A stretch of DNA of 64,000 nucleotides. It comes from Acerihabitans sp015654925 (GTDB taxonomy: Bacteria; Pseudomonadota; Gammaproteobacteria; Enterobacterales; Enterobacteriaceae). Made by a program: the position numbers and the translations under genes. The notes beneath the pieces are model-generated. The model saw only the letters and a list, made by a program, of their open reading frames with translations. It ran no database searches and was not told the DNA's origin. The stretch covers positions 5,704,001 through 5,768,000 of the forward strand of contig NZ_CP178732.1 in NCBI RefSeq assembly GCF_047324175.1, read 5' to 3'. Positions 24,095 to 32,701 of the stretch are shown in pieces. How positions within the stretch are numbered: the stretch's first letter is position 1; every line of letters starts with the position of its first letter.

Positions 24095-25414
24095 ATGAGT
24101 ACTCTATACGACGCTATGGTCGGAGTCATTGAACGTCGCATTACTCCTTTAGCCGGCCGTGTCGGCCAGCAGAAACATATTATCGCCATCCGCGACGGGT
24201 TTCTCGCCGCGCTGCCGTTTATGATTATCGGCTCGTTTATGCTGGTATTTATCTTCCCGCCGTTTTCCCCGGATACCCAATGGCGCTTCGCCCGCGGCTG
24301 GCTTGATTTTTCCGTGCGCTACCGCGATGCGCTGATGCTGCCGTTTAATCTCAGCATGGGCGTGATGACCTTTTTTATTTCGGTGGGCATCGGCGCCAGC
24401 ATGGGCAAACATTACAAACTTGATCCCATCATGACCGGCCTGCTGGCGTTTATGGCATTTTTACTGGTGGCCGCGCCCTATCATGATAAGCAGATCTCGG
24501 TGGCTTATTTCTCCGGCCAGGGCATATTCACCGCCATTATCACGGCCATTTACGCCAGCGAAACGTACGCCTGGCTCAAACGCCGCCATATCACCATCCG
24601 CCTGCCAAAAGAAGTGCCCACCGGCGTGGCGCGATCGTTTGAAATCCTGATCCCGGTCATCGTCATCGTCGCCACTTTGCATCCGCTGAACCTGCTGGTG
24701 GAGCACTACACCGGCATGATTATTCCCGAAGCTATCATGCAACTGCTGGCCCCGCTGGTTTCCGCATCCGATTCCCTGCCGGCCATACTCTTGTCGGTGC
24801 TGATTTGCCAAATCCTGTGGTTCGCCGGTATTCACGGCGCGCTGATCGTCACCGGCATCATGAACCCGTTCTGGATGACAAATCTGGCGCTGAACCAAAG
24901 CGCCCTGGCCGCCGGCGCCCCCCTGCCGCATATTTACCTGCAGGGTTTCTGGGACCATTACCTGCTGATCGGCGGCGTCGGCTCTACCTTGCCGCTGGCG
25001 TTTTTGCTGCTGCTCAGCCGGTCGATACATCTGCGCACCATCGGCCGCATGGGGGTGGTGCCCAGCTTTTTTAATATCAACGAACCTATCTTGTTCGGTA
25101 CGCCGATTATCATGAATCCGGTGATGTTCCTGCCGTTTACCCTGGTGCCGATGATTAACGCCACCTTCGCCTGGACCGCCACCAAGCTGGGCTGGGTAGG
25201 ACAAGTGGTCCAGTTGACCCCCTGGACCACGCCCGCCCCCATCGGCGCGTCCTGGGCCGCCAACTGGACCCTGAGCCCGGTGATTATGTGCCTGTTTTGC
25301 ATGGCGATGTCGGCATTGATGTACTACCCGTTCCTGAAGGCCTACGAACGCGCGCTGCTGAAAAAGCAAGATGAGAGCCAGGCCCCCGATATCCAAATCG
25401 CCCTGAACTCCTGA
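24095..25414 (+). CDS. PTS IIC permease, lactose/cellobiose class
   Basis: A 439-residue membrane protein with about ten helices. IAIRDGFLAALPFMIIGSFMLVF near residue 30, WFAGIHGALIVTGIMNPFW near 245 and FFNINEPILFGTPIIMNPVMFLPF near 325 are the IIC signatures, including the conserved Glu of NEP that binds sugar. It carries and phosphorylates a beta-glucoside such as cellobiose or a related disaccharide. The GH1 gene starts 23 bases after it. An antisense open frame of 319 codons over this gene is a composition artefact. Confidence 0.92.
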   Translation: MSTLYDAMVGVIERRITPLAGRVGQQKHIIAIRDGFLAALPFMIIGSFMLVFIFPPFSPDTQWRFARGWLDFSVRYRDALMLPFNLSMGVMTFFISVGIGASMGKHYKLDPIMTGLLAFMAFLLVAAPYHDKQISVAYFSGQGIFTAIITAIYASETYAWLKRRHITIRLPKEVPTGVARSFEILIPVIVIVATLHPLNLLVEHYTGMIIPEAIMQLLAPLVSASDSLPAILLSVLICQILWFAGIHGALIVTGIMNPFWMTNLALNQSALAAGAPLPHIYLQGFWDHYLLIGGVGSTLPLAFLLLLSRSIHLRTIGRMGVVPSFFNINEPILFGTPIIMNPVMFLPFTLVPMINATFAWTATKLGWVGQVVQLTPWTTPAPIGASWAANWTLSPVIMCLFCMAMSALMYYPFLKAYERALLKKQDESQAPDIQIALNS

Positions 25415-25437
25415 TGGCATTCAAAGGAGAATATTGC

Positions 25438-26832
25438 ATGCAGTATCTATTTCCCGACAATTTCTGGTGGGGCAGCGCCAGCTCCGCCCCGCAAACCGAG
25501 GGCGAGTCCTCAGGCTTTGGCAAAAGCCCCACCGTCTGGGATCATTGGTTCGCCCGGCAGCCGGAACGTTTTTTCCAGCAGGTGGGACCTGGGGATACGT
25601 CGACGTTTTACCGCCACTGGCGGGATGATATCGCCCTGTTGAAGCAGACCGGCCATAATAGCTTCCGGACCTCCATTTCCTGGGCGCGGTTGATTCCCGG
25701 CGGCCAGGGACCCTGTAACCCGCAGGCGGTGGCGTTTTATAACCAGGTTATCGATGAACTGCTGGCTCAGGGCATCACGCCCTTTATCAACCTGTTCCAT
25801 TTCGATATGCCGATGGCCATGCAGGATTTGGGCGGTTGGGAAAACCGGCAAGTGGGGTTGGCTTATGCCGACTATGCCGCCGCGTGTTTCGAACTGTTCG
25901 GCGATCGCGTCAAACATTGGTTCACCTTTAATGAACCCATCGTGCCGGTGGAAGGGGGGTATCTCTATGATTTCCACTATCCCAACGTGGTGGATTTCAA
26001 GCGCGCCGCCACCGTGGCGTATCACACCATGCTGGCGCACGCCGGCGCGGTACGCCGTTTTCGCCTGTCCGGCCGGGGCGGCGATATTGGCATTATCCTT
26101 AACTTGACCCCGTCTTATCCCCGCTCGCAGCACCCGGCGGATTTAGCGGCGGCCAATCACGCCGATCTGCTGTTTAACCGCAGTTTCCTCGATCCGGCGC
26201 TGCGCGGCGGTTATCCGCCGGAGCTGATCGCGCTGCTGGAGCGCCATGGCCAATTGCCTACCGCCCAGCCAGGGGACCGGGAACTGCTGGCCGACGGCGT
26301 GGTGGACTTGCTCGGAATTAACTATTACCAGCCCCGGCGCGTACAGTGCCGGGCCAATCAGGTCAATCCCGACAGCCCCTTTATGCCCGAATGGCTGTTT
26401 GATCATTACCAGATGCCCGGCCGCAAAATGAATCCTTGGCGCGGATGGGAAATTTATGAGCGCGGCATCTACGATATCCTGACCAATTTGCGGGAAAATT
26501 ACGCGAATCCGCGCTGTTATATTTCGGAAAACGGCATGGGCGTGGAAGACGAGCCGCGGTTTGCCCGCGACGGCAGGATTGAGGATGACTATCGCATCGA
26601 ATTTGTGCGCGACCACCTGGTCTGGGTACACCGGGCGCTGCAAGAGGGCAGCCGCTGCCTGGGTTATCATATGTGGACCTTTATTGATAACTGGTCATGG
26701 AGCAACGCCTACAAAAACCGTTACGGCTTGGTGCAGCTCGATTTAGCCACCCAGCAGCGCACGGTGAAGAAAAGCGGTTATTGGTTTGCGGACATCGCGC
26801 GCCGGCACGGTTTCGATAGGGAGGAAAAATGA
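25438..26832 (+). CDS. Glycoside hydrolase family 1, 6-phospho-beta-glucosidase
   Basis: A 464-residue GH1 enzyme. The start at 25438 (MQYLFPDNFWWGSASSAPQTEG) has AAAGGAGAA upstream; an in-frame ATG 24 bases earlier is less likely. The acid/base glutamate is E166 in FTFNEP and the nucleophile is E364 in YISENGMG. Family substrate residues include the N-terminal Gln of PQTEG. It cleaves the phosphorylated disaccharide imported by the PTS genes around it, in the cytoplasm. The stop overlaps the start of the IIA gene (ATGA), showing tight coupling. Confidence 0.92.
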   Translation: MQYLFPDNFWWGSASSAPQTEGESSGFGKSPTVWDHWFARQPERFFQQVGPGDTSTFYRHWRDDIALLKQTGHNSFRTSISWARLIPGGQGPCNPQAVAFYNQVIDELLAQGITPFINLFHFDMPMAMQDLGGWENRQVGLAYADYAAACFELFGDRVKHWFTFNEPIVPVEGGYLYDFHYPNVVDFKRAATVAYHTMLAHAGAVRRFRLSGRGGDIGIILNLTPSYPRSQHPADLAAANHADLLFNRSFLDPALRGGYPPELIALLERHGQLPTAQPGDRELLADGVVDLLGINYYQPRRVQCRANQVNPDSPFMPEWLFDHYQMPGRKMNPWRGWEIYERGIYDILTNLRENYANPRCYISENGMGVEDEPRFARDGRIEDDYRIEFVRDHLVWVHRALQEGSRCLGYHMWTFIDNWSWSNAYKNRYGLVQLDLATQQRTVKKSGYWFADIARRHGFDREEK

Positions 26833-27143
26833 TGGACAGCGAAACGACAATCATGACCATACTGGTGAATGCCGGCGAGGCCCGCAGCCAGTGCATGACC
26901 GCGTTACAATGCGCCCGCAACGGCGATTTCGATCGCGCCCGGATGCTGCTGGCGGATGCGGATAACTTTATCAAAGCTGCCCATCGCATCCAGACGCAGC
27001 TGATCGGCGAAGATCAGGGTGAAGGCAAAGTGCCCATGACCCTGATCATGGTGCACGCCCAGGATCATTTGATGAATGCTATCTTGGCGCGGGAATTGAT
27101 TAATGAGATGGTAATACTTTATCAACGACAGCAGCGGCAATAG
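26829..27143 (+). CDS. PTS IIA component, lactose/cellobiose class
   Basis: A 104-residue all-helical IIA protein. MTLIMVHAQDHLMNAIL holds the phosphorylated histidine H76, and GEARSQCMTALQCARNGDFDRA is the usual first helix pair. Two adjacent in-frame ATG codons (26829, 26832) are possible starts. HPr would phosphorylate it, and it then donates to IIB. It lies between the GH1 gene and the LacI gene. Confidence 0.92.
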   Translation: MMDSETTIMTILVNAGEARSQCMTALQCARNGDFDRARMLLADADNFIKAAHRIQTQLIGEDQGEGKVPMTLIMVHAQDHLMNAILARELINEMVILYQRQQRQ

Positions 27144-27150
27144 CAGGATT

Positions 27151-28086
27151 ATGGCGACTATAAATGATGTTTCCCGTTTAGCCCGGGTATCAAAAGCCAC
27201 CGTGTCCCGGGTGCTCAGCGGCAATCGCGGCGTCAGGGAGGAGAGCCGCCAGGCGGTGCTTAAAGCCGCCAGCGCGCTCAACTACCAGCCGAACCTGATC
27301 GCCCAATCCCTCAGCGCCCAAGCCACCGGATGCGTGGGGGTGATTTGCGCGATGGAGTCCATGCAGCACGCGGTGAATTATCTGCCGGCGCTGGAAAAAC
27401 AGTTCCGTCGCCATAATAAGCATTTACTGTTGCGCTTCGCCGACGATGCCGCCGGCGTCGAAAGCGCCATTGCCTCACTGGGGCGGGGGTTATGCGACGC
27501 CACGCTGGTTATCGGCGCGCGCTTCGCGCTGCCGCCGCTGGACGGCAGCGTGGTGCTGATCGACTGCCTCGACGCGCCCGGTGAACACAGTATCAGCTTC
27601 GATCACGCTTTTGCCGCTGAAACCGCCTGCCAATACTTGCTAAGCCACGGCCGCCGCCGGCTGGTTTTGCTTAATTATGCCGACGGCGAGACCGCGGAGC
27701 AGGTGCTGCACGGTTATCGCCGCGGCCTGGAATACCATTTGGCGCCTTATAACCGCCAACTGGTCGCCTGCCGCGATCCGTCGCCGCGGGTCGCGCTGCA
27801 GGCCCTGATTAACAGCGGCGCGCCGTTCGACGGGCTGCTGGTAATGAACCAGGCGGATGCCCAGGAGGCGATTTCGGTGCTCCATGCCTATCGTCGCACG
27901 GTGCCCGATACGCTGGCCGTCATCAGCCTGGACGGCACCACGCCCTTGCCCGGCTCGCTGCTGCCGCTGCCGGCCATTGAATATCCGCTGGAAAAACTGG
28001 CGGAAAAAGCGCTGGAAATGATCGCCGGCAAGGGCAACCACGGCGGCGTGCCGCTGGTGATCCGCGGTGATTTGGTAGCGGGCTGA
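27151..28086 (+). CDS. LacI family repressor of the PTS operon
   Basis: A 311-residue LacI/GalR protein. ATINDVSRLARVSKATVSRVLSGNRGVREESRQAVLKAASALNYQPN (residues 2 to 48) is the DNA-binding head and hinge. A periplasmic-binding-like core follows from residue 60, with SLDGTT and the C-terminal IEYPLEKLAEKALEMI. It begins 7 bases after the IIA stop, so it is probably the last gene of the operon it controls. The best operators are the palindromes at 23588 and 23690. The likely inducer is the phosphorylated sugar. Confidence 0.9.
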   Translation: MATINDVSRLARVSKATVSRVLSGNRGVREESRQAVLKAASALNYQPNLIAQSLSAQATGCVGVICAMESMQHAVNYLPALEKQFRRHNKHLLLRFADDAAGVESAIASLGRGLCDATLVIGARFALPPLDGSVVLIDCLDAPGEHSISFDHAFAAETACQYLLSHGRRRLVLLNYADGETAEQVLHGYRRGLEYHLAPYNRQLVACRDPSPRVALQALINSGAPFDGLLVMNQADAQEAISVLHAYRRTVPDTLAVISLDGTTPLPGSLLPLPAIEYPLEKLAEKALEMIAGKGNHGGVPLVIRGDLVAG

Positions 28087-28179
28087 TATCAACATGTTCC
28101 GGGTACTGCTCGTTACATGAGCCGAATAGGCTCGCTAATCGGCTCACCGCTAATCTGCTCAACAACGGCGAGGCGGACT

Positions 28180-29187
28180 TTGGAACCTACCTGGATATGG
28201 CAACAACCCGATTGGCCGGCGTTTCGCTGGCACGAAGCGGAAATAACCCCGCTGGTGCAGGCGGTACGCTTCAAATTGGGTTTATTACTGGGTAAATCCG
28301 CCGCCGACGGACAAAGCGATCGGCGCCATACCTTTGATTCCCTGCTGATCAATATCCTCGCCTCGTCGGCGATAGAAGATGAGAAGCTGAACGCGCAATC
28401 GGTACGATCTTCCCTGGCAAAACGTTTGGGAATCAGCGATGCCGCACCCTATCCCACCTCGGGTCGTTCCGAAGGCCTGGCGGAGATGATGCTTGACGCC
28501 ATCGCCAACCTTGATTCGCCATTGACCCTGGAACGGTTATTACATTGGCACCGGTGGTTGTTTCCCAGTCAGGCATTGTCGCTCTATGACATCCGGGCCG
28601 GGCAATTACGGGGCGAGGAACCGATGCAGGTGGTTTCAGGGCGCATTGACCGGCCAAAAGTCCATTTTATCGCGCCTCCCCGCCAGGTTATTGACGCGGA
28701 AATCGAACGTTTCCTGGCGTGGTTTAATCAAAGCCACCGGGATCGGCAACCGGACCTTTTACTCCGGGCCGCCATTTGCCGCTTCTGGTTTGTCACCTTG
28801 CACCCTTTTGATGACGGTAATGGCCGCATCACCCGGGCGTTGACGGATTTGGCCCTGGCACAGGCCGATAATCAGACGATGCGGCTCTATGCCATGGCGG
28901 CGGCGATACTGAAACAACGCGGGGAATATTATCAGGTACCGGAACAATCGCAGCGGGGCACGCTCGATATTACCCGTTGGTTGGCGTGGTTTCTGAATAC
29001 GCTCGTTACCACGCTGGACGACGCGTTAACGGCAATGGACAAGATTTTGCTGAAAAACCGCTTCTGGCAGCATGTTTACCAGGCCGGTTTGGCCATCAGG
29101 CAGGTGAAGGTGCTCAACCGCCTGCTTGATGGCGGTGACAATGGCTTTAAGCTGGGAATCAGCGCAGCGCAATATCCGCCAGGTTAA
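28180..29187 (+). CDS. Fic family protein (DUF4172 type), C-terminus shortened
   Basis: A Fic-domain protein. WIWQQPDWPAFRW at the start is the N-terminal domain of the DUF4172 group. LASSAIEDEKL holds an inhibitory-helix motif (S, three residues, E), with Asp where Gly or Asn is usual. The Fic core HPFDDGNGRITR is at 28801-28836, with the catalytic His and the phosphate-binding loop intact. Members transfer AMP to target proteins. I favour the TTG at 28180, six bases after GAGG, over the ATG at 28117, because homology begins there. Relatives end with a winged helix after LNRLLDG; here the protein stops only about 18 residues past that point, so this domain seems lost. It may be transcribed from the PTS operon. 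Confidence 0.75.
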   Translation: MEPTWIWQQPDWPAFRWHEAEITPLVQAVRFKLGLLLGKSAADGQSDRRHTFDSLLINILASSAIEDEKLNAQSVRSSLAKRLGISDAAPYPTSGRSEGLAEMMLDAIANLDSPLTLERLLHWHRWLFPSQALSLYDIRAGQLRGEEPMQVVSGRIDRPKVHFIAPPRQVIDAEIERFLAWFNQSHRDRQPDLLLRAAICRFWFVTLHPFDDGNGRITRALTDLALAQADNQTMRLYAMAAAILKQRGEYYQVPEQSQRGTLDITRWLAWFLNTLVTTLDDALTAMDKILLKNRFWQHVYQAGLAIRQVKVLNRLLDGGDNGFKLGISAAQYPPG

Positions 29188-29332
29188 ACGACGGGCCAAT
29201 GAAAGATTATTACCGCAAAGTTGCAGGTCCCTGCCATATTTACACCTTAGGTATTATTGATTTAAGATGCCGGCGCCCAGGACGATATTATCTGGTAACG
29301 ACCTCAATAAATTACATGGAAAAGTATAAATA

Positions 29333-29722
29333 ATGAAAATAACCAGGCCCATTCTACTGTGTTTACTGTGCGCCCTGGCATTGGCCGGCTGCGCCCGCAC
29401 TGCCCCGATCGCCAATGTAGACACTCCGCTGGCAATCCACTACCCGGTCGATCGCGTCAAAACGGCGATCCTGCAGGCAGGCATGGCCCGCCAGTGGGTT
29501 ATGACGCCGGCCCGGCCGGGCGTTATCAACGGTCGCCTGAACACCCGCGAACATCAGGCGGATATCCAAATCACCTACAGCGCCACCGGCTACAGCATCC
29601 ATTATGCCGGCAGCAAAAATTTGCTGGCGGACGGACAAGGCCACATTCATCGCAATTATAATCACTGGATTAATAACCTGAACCACGACATCCAAATCAG
29701 GTTGGCCAGCTCCGCATCCTGA
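29333..29722 (+). CDS. Small lipoprotein
   Basis: A 129-residue protein with a type II signal peptide, MKITRPILLCLLCALALAGC, whose lipobox LAGC puts the lipid on Cys20. The mature part has VDRVKTAILQAGMARQWVMTP, VINGRLNTREHQADIQITYSATGYSIHY and a Tyr/Asn/His-rich end (HRNYNHWINNLNHDIQ). This looks like the compact alpha-beta lipoprotein family seen in many proteobacteria, function unknown. It precedes the aryl polyene cluster by 267 bases on the same strand and might belong to it, but no overlap or shared promoter is seen. Confidence 0.8.
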   Translation: MKITRPILLCLLCALALAGCARTAPIANVDTPLAIHYPVDRVKTAILQAGMARQWVMTPARPGVINGRLNTREHQADIQITYSATGYSIHYAGSKNLLADGQGHIHRNYNHWINNLNHDIQIRLASSAS

Positions 29723-29989
29723 TAAATCTTCGGCTTTTTTGCCTACTCCTTCATACCGTCCGCTGCCTGCTCGTCCGGCATCGTGGTGCGCCTCGAGATA
29801 TTGTAAATAACCGTAAAGGTAGCGGCTGTGGGCCTGTTATGATAGATAAGGGCCCTTACACTTCCGCGCACGCTGGTATAGTCCGGGATCTGGCCCATGA
29901 GGCAGCGGGTATTGGGCCGGTTCGGCGCCGTGCCGGACGTTAACGCCACACGTAATGATAAACCGCAGATAAGGTCGCCGAGGAGCCGG

Positions 29990-30715
29990 ATGAAACTTGC
30001 ATTAACTATTCTTGACTGGCAAGCCGGCGCGCCCGGGTTATCCACCCCCGAGCACTGGCGGGCATGGAGCGGCAGCCCGCCGGCCATTATCGCCGACGCC
30101 GCGCTGCCGCCCTGTGCGCAATTGCCGATGATGACGGCCCGTCGCCTGAGCGCGGGCAGCCGGCTGGCGGTGGACCACGGGCTGGCGCTGCTGCGGCGCC
30201 ATCAGCCCGATGCGGTTATTTTTACCAGCCGCCACGGCGAGCTGGAGCGTAATCAGCGCATTCTCGATGCGCTGGCCAGGCAACACACGCTTTCGCCCAC
30301 GGATTTTACCATGTCGGTGCATAACGCCGCGGTCGGCAGCCTGACCATCGCGGCGCAGGCGCCGCTGGTTTCCGCCTCGCTTTCCGCCGGGGAAGACAGT
30401 TTTCAGCAAGGTCTGGTTGAAGCGCAGATATTATTGAAAAGCGGCTATTCCCGCGTGCTGCTGGTGGACTTCGATAATAAAATCCCGGCGTTTTATCATC
30501 CGTTTCTCGCCCCCGGCACCCCGGATTTCCCCTACGCGGTGGCGCTGCTGCTGACAGCCGGGGAAACGCTGTGCTGCCGGTCCGATCGCGCGCGGCAGGA
30601 AGCGCCTCCCCGCGTCCTGCCGCAAAGCCTGGCGTTCATGCACCACTGGTTAAGCGCCGAAACGGCGTTTTCCATCACGGGCGAACGCCTGTGCTGGCGC
30701 TGGAGCCGGGCATGA
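29990..30715 (+). CDS. apeC: Aryl polyene chain length factor (beta-ketoacyl synthase-like)
   Basis: A 241-residue protein starting behind GAGGAG, the first gene of the pigment cluster. It resembles the N-terminal half of ketosynthases (Ketoacyl-synt_2): FTSRHGELERNQRILDALA, then DFTMSVHNAAVGSLTIAAQAPLVSASLSAGEDSFQQGL. The nucleophile position carries no cysteine (NAAVGS), as in chain length factors, which pair with the active ketosynthase and set polyene length. The partner is probably ApeO. Its stop overlaps apeD by four bases. The gene letter follows the ape naming for the family. Confidence 0.85.
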   Translation: MKLALTILDWQAGAPGLSTPEHWRAWSGSPPAIIADAALPPCAQLPMMTARRLSAGSRLAVDHGLALLRRHQPDAVIFTSRHGELERNQRILDALARQHTLSPTDFTMSVHNAAVGSLTIAAQAPLVSASLSAGEDSFQQGLVEAQILLKSGYSRVLLVDFDNKIPAFYHPFLAPGTPDFPYAVALLLTAGETLCCRSDRARQEAPPRVLPQSLAFMHHWLSAETAFSITGERLCWRWSRA

Positions 30716-31533
30716 ATGCCGCAGAAGCTCCGCCGGCACGGTCCAGGCCTGATAGTCCCTTGAAATTCACTTGGCGATTATTGATGACCGGGAGCTGCTT
30801 CGCACTATTCGGAATTGGCGGATTGTTGCTCACGGCGGGGTTTTATATCCTGTGCCTGGTGCTGCACGACCCGCTCCGGCGTACCCGCGTGGCGCGCCGG
30901 GTGATTTCGGCCAGCTTCAGGTTATTCTTGTCCGCTACGCGCCTGCTGGGCGTGCTGGATTACCGTATTCACGGCGCGCATTTGCTGCGCCGGGATCGCG
31001 GCAGTCTGGTGTTGGCGAACCACCCGACGCTGCTGGATTATGTGTTGCTGGCGTCGGTAATGCCGCAGTGCGATTGCGTGGTCAAACAGGCGCTGCAAAA
31101 TAATATCTACGTCAGCGGAGCGATCAAAGCGGCGGATTACCTGATCAATTCGCAGGCGGAAATTTTGTTGGCGGAAAGCGGCAAGCGGCTGCGCGCCGGG
31201 GATAACCTGCTGATATTCCCGGAGGGGACCCGCACTCTTGCCGGTTCGCCGCTGCGTTTACAGCGGGGCGCGGCCAACCTTGCGGTGCGCAGCGGATGCG
31301 ATATCCGCATCGTACATATCAGCTGCAGCCAGCCTTTTCTCAGCAAGGGCATTAAATGGTTCCAGATCCCACCCAGGAAACCGCAGTTTACCGTGGAGGT
31401 TAAAGGGCTGTTTTCCGCCGGCGAGTTTTTTTCCGCCGGCGATTGCTCGCCCGCGCTGGCGGCCCGGCGACTGACGCAGCATTTGGCCTCGGTTCTGGAC
31501 CCGGAAAATAGTCAATTTTTTGAGACAATGTAA
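30712..31533 (+). CDS. apeD: Aryl polyene cluster acyltransferase (LPLAT family)
   Basis: A 273-residue membrane-associated acyltransferase. The start at 30712 overlaps the apeC stop (ATGA). A hydrophobic segment at about residues 20 to 50 anchors it. LANHPTLLDYVLLA is the HX4D active site and LIFPEGTRTLAG is the second family motif of lysophospholipid acyltransferases. It could move the finished polyene or a fatty acid onto the lipid part of the pigment at the inner membrane. Its stop and the apeE start share a base. Confidence 0.85.
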   Translation: MNAAEAPPARSRPDSPLKFTWRLLMTGSCFALFGIGGLLLTAGFYILCLVLHDPLRRTRVARRVISASFRLFLSATRLLGVLDYRIHGAHLLRRDRGSLVLANHPTLLDYVLLASVMPQCDCVVKQALQNNIYVSGAIKAADYLINSQAEILLAESGKRLRAGDNLLIFPEGTRTLAGSPLRLQRGAANLAVRSGCDIRIVHISCSQPFLSKGIKWFQIPPRKPQFTVEVKGLFSAGEFFSAGDCSPALAARRLTQHLASVLDPENSQFFETM

Positions 31534-31796
31534 TGGAACAACTCAACCAGGAAATCAAACAGTTAATTATCGATACCTTGAATCTGGAAGGTATCGGCAG
31601 GGATGATATCGACACCGACGCGCCGCTGTTTGGCGACGGCCTGGGGTTGGACTCCATCGACGCGCTGGAGCTCGGGTTAGCGGTAAAAAGCCGTTATAAC
31701 GTGGTGCTCTCGGCGGAAAACCAGGAAATACGCCGGCACTTTTTTTCGGTAGCCACCCTGTCGGCTTATATCCAGTCGCAGAGCGCCGCTCGATAA
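31533..31796 (+). CDS. apeE: Acyl carrier protein of the aryl polyene system (first)
   Basis: An 87-residue acidic helical protein. DGLGLDSIDALELG carries the phosphopantetheine serine at residue 41 in the DSI motif of this carrier type. It holds the growing polyene on the type II synthase. No phosphopantetheinyl transferase gene is in the window, so a general one must load it. It lies between apeD and the second carrier gene, 55 bases before the latter. Confidence 0.88.
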   Translation: MEQLNQEIKQLIIDTLNLEGIGRDDIDTDAPLFGDGLGLDSIDALELGLAVKSRYNVVLSAENQEIRRHFFSVATLSAYIQSQSAAR

Positions 31797-31851
31797 AAAG
31801 CGCCGCCGGATAAATATCTACCCCAATATGCTTATAAGAACAGGTCCATCA

Positions 31852-32100
31852 ATGGATAAACAGGCAATTTACCAGGATGTGTCGCAACTGCTGATCGCAT
31901 TGTTTGACACCAAACCCGAGCTCATTACGCCCGACGCGCGTTTATATGAAGATTTGGATCTCGACAGCATCGATGCCGTGGACATGGTGGTTCATCTGCA
32001 AAAGAAAACCGGCAAAAAAATCAAGCCGGAAACGTTCAAGTCCGTCAGGACGGTGCAGGATGTGGTGGATGCCGTAGCGGCGCTGTTAGCGACCGGATAA
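31852..32100 (+). CDS. apeF: Acyl carrier protein of the aryl polyene system (second)
   Basis: An 82-residue carrier protein. The ATG at 31852 (MDKQAIYQDVSQLLIALFD) is preferred to one 24 bases upstream because of length and spacing. EDLDLDSIDAVDMVVHLQ holds the phosphopantetheine serine at residue 39. The C-terminal helix has VRTVQDVVDAVAALL. Pigment clusters of this family have two carriers with separate roles in starter loading and extension; which one takes the aryl starter cannot be told from sequence. Confidence 0.88.
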   Translation: MDKQAIYQDVSQLLIALFDTKPELITPDARLYEDLDLDSIDAVDMVVHLQKKTGKKIKPETFKSVRTVQDVVDAVAALLATG

Positions 32101-32104
32101 ACGG

Positions 32105-32701
32105 GTGAATAACCAACCGAAGGTCGCCGGCCGCGCCCTGCCGGCAAAAGCGCTGCATCTGATTGGCCTGGCGGCAATTCTGGCCTATCCGTTTGCCGTG
32201 TGGTTCGGCGCCACCCGCTGGCGGCCGCAAGTGTCGGCGCTGGTGCTGGCCGCGGTTTTTTTACTGCGCCTGCTGACATTGCGCCGCGGCTTGGCGGCAT
32301 TCGGCGGGTTGGCCAAGGCGCTGGCGCTGTTCGGCATCCTGCTGTGCCTGGCCAGCGGGTTATTAAAAAGCCAGCATTTATTACTTTACTACCCGGTTAT
32401 GATGAATGCGTTGATGCTGCTGCTGTTCGGCGCATCGCTGCTCGGCCCGGCCAGCCTGGTGGAGCAACTGGCGCGGCTGCGCCAGCCGTCGTTGCCGCCG
32501 CGGGCGGTCGTCTACACCCGGCGGGTGACGCGGGTCTGGTGCCTGTTTTTTATCATTAACGGCGCCATGGCGCTTTTTACCTGCCTTCATGGCGATATGC
32601 CCCTATGGGCGCTGTACAACGGCGGTATCAGCTATCTGCTGATGGGACTGCTGATGGGGACGGAATGGATAATCAGAAAGCGCCAGCGCCTCGGCGGCTA
32701 A
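32105..32701 (+). CDS. apeG: Aryl polyene cluster membrane protein (COG4648)
   Basis: A 198-residue integral membrane protein with about six helices, starting with GTG four bases after apeF. LHLIGLAAILAYPFAVW, ALVLAAVFLLRLLTL and VTRVWCLFFIINGAMALFTC fit the COG4648 family that is constant in these clusters; databases sometimes label it wrongly as a gyrase subunit. Its job is unknown, perhaps in pigment transfer or in holding the synthase at the membrane. It overlaps the start of the next gene by 37 bases. Confidence 0.75.
   Translation: MNNQPKVAGRALPAKALHLIGLAAILAYPFAVWFGATRWRPQVSALVLAAVFLLRLLTLRRGLAAFGGLAKALALFGILLCLASGLLKSQHLLLYYPVMMNALMLLLFGASLLGPASLVEQLARLRQPSLPPRAVVYTRRVTRVWCLFFIINGAMALFTCLHGDMPLWALYNGGISYLLMGLLMGTEWIIRKRQRLGG

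Noticed and set aside
24461..25420. Long minus-strand open frame (319 codons) opposite the PTS IIC gene
   Set aside because: It lies wholly antisense to a clear permease, has a Gln/Arg/Gly-rich composition with no domain, and reflects the codon bias of the sense gene.
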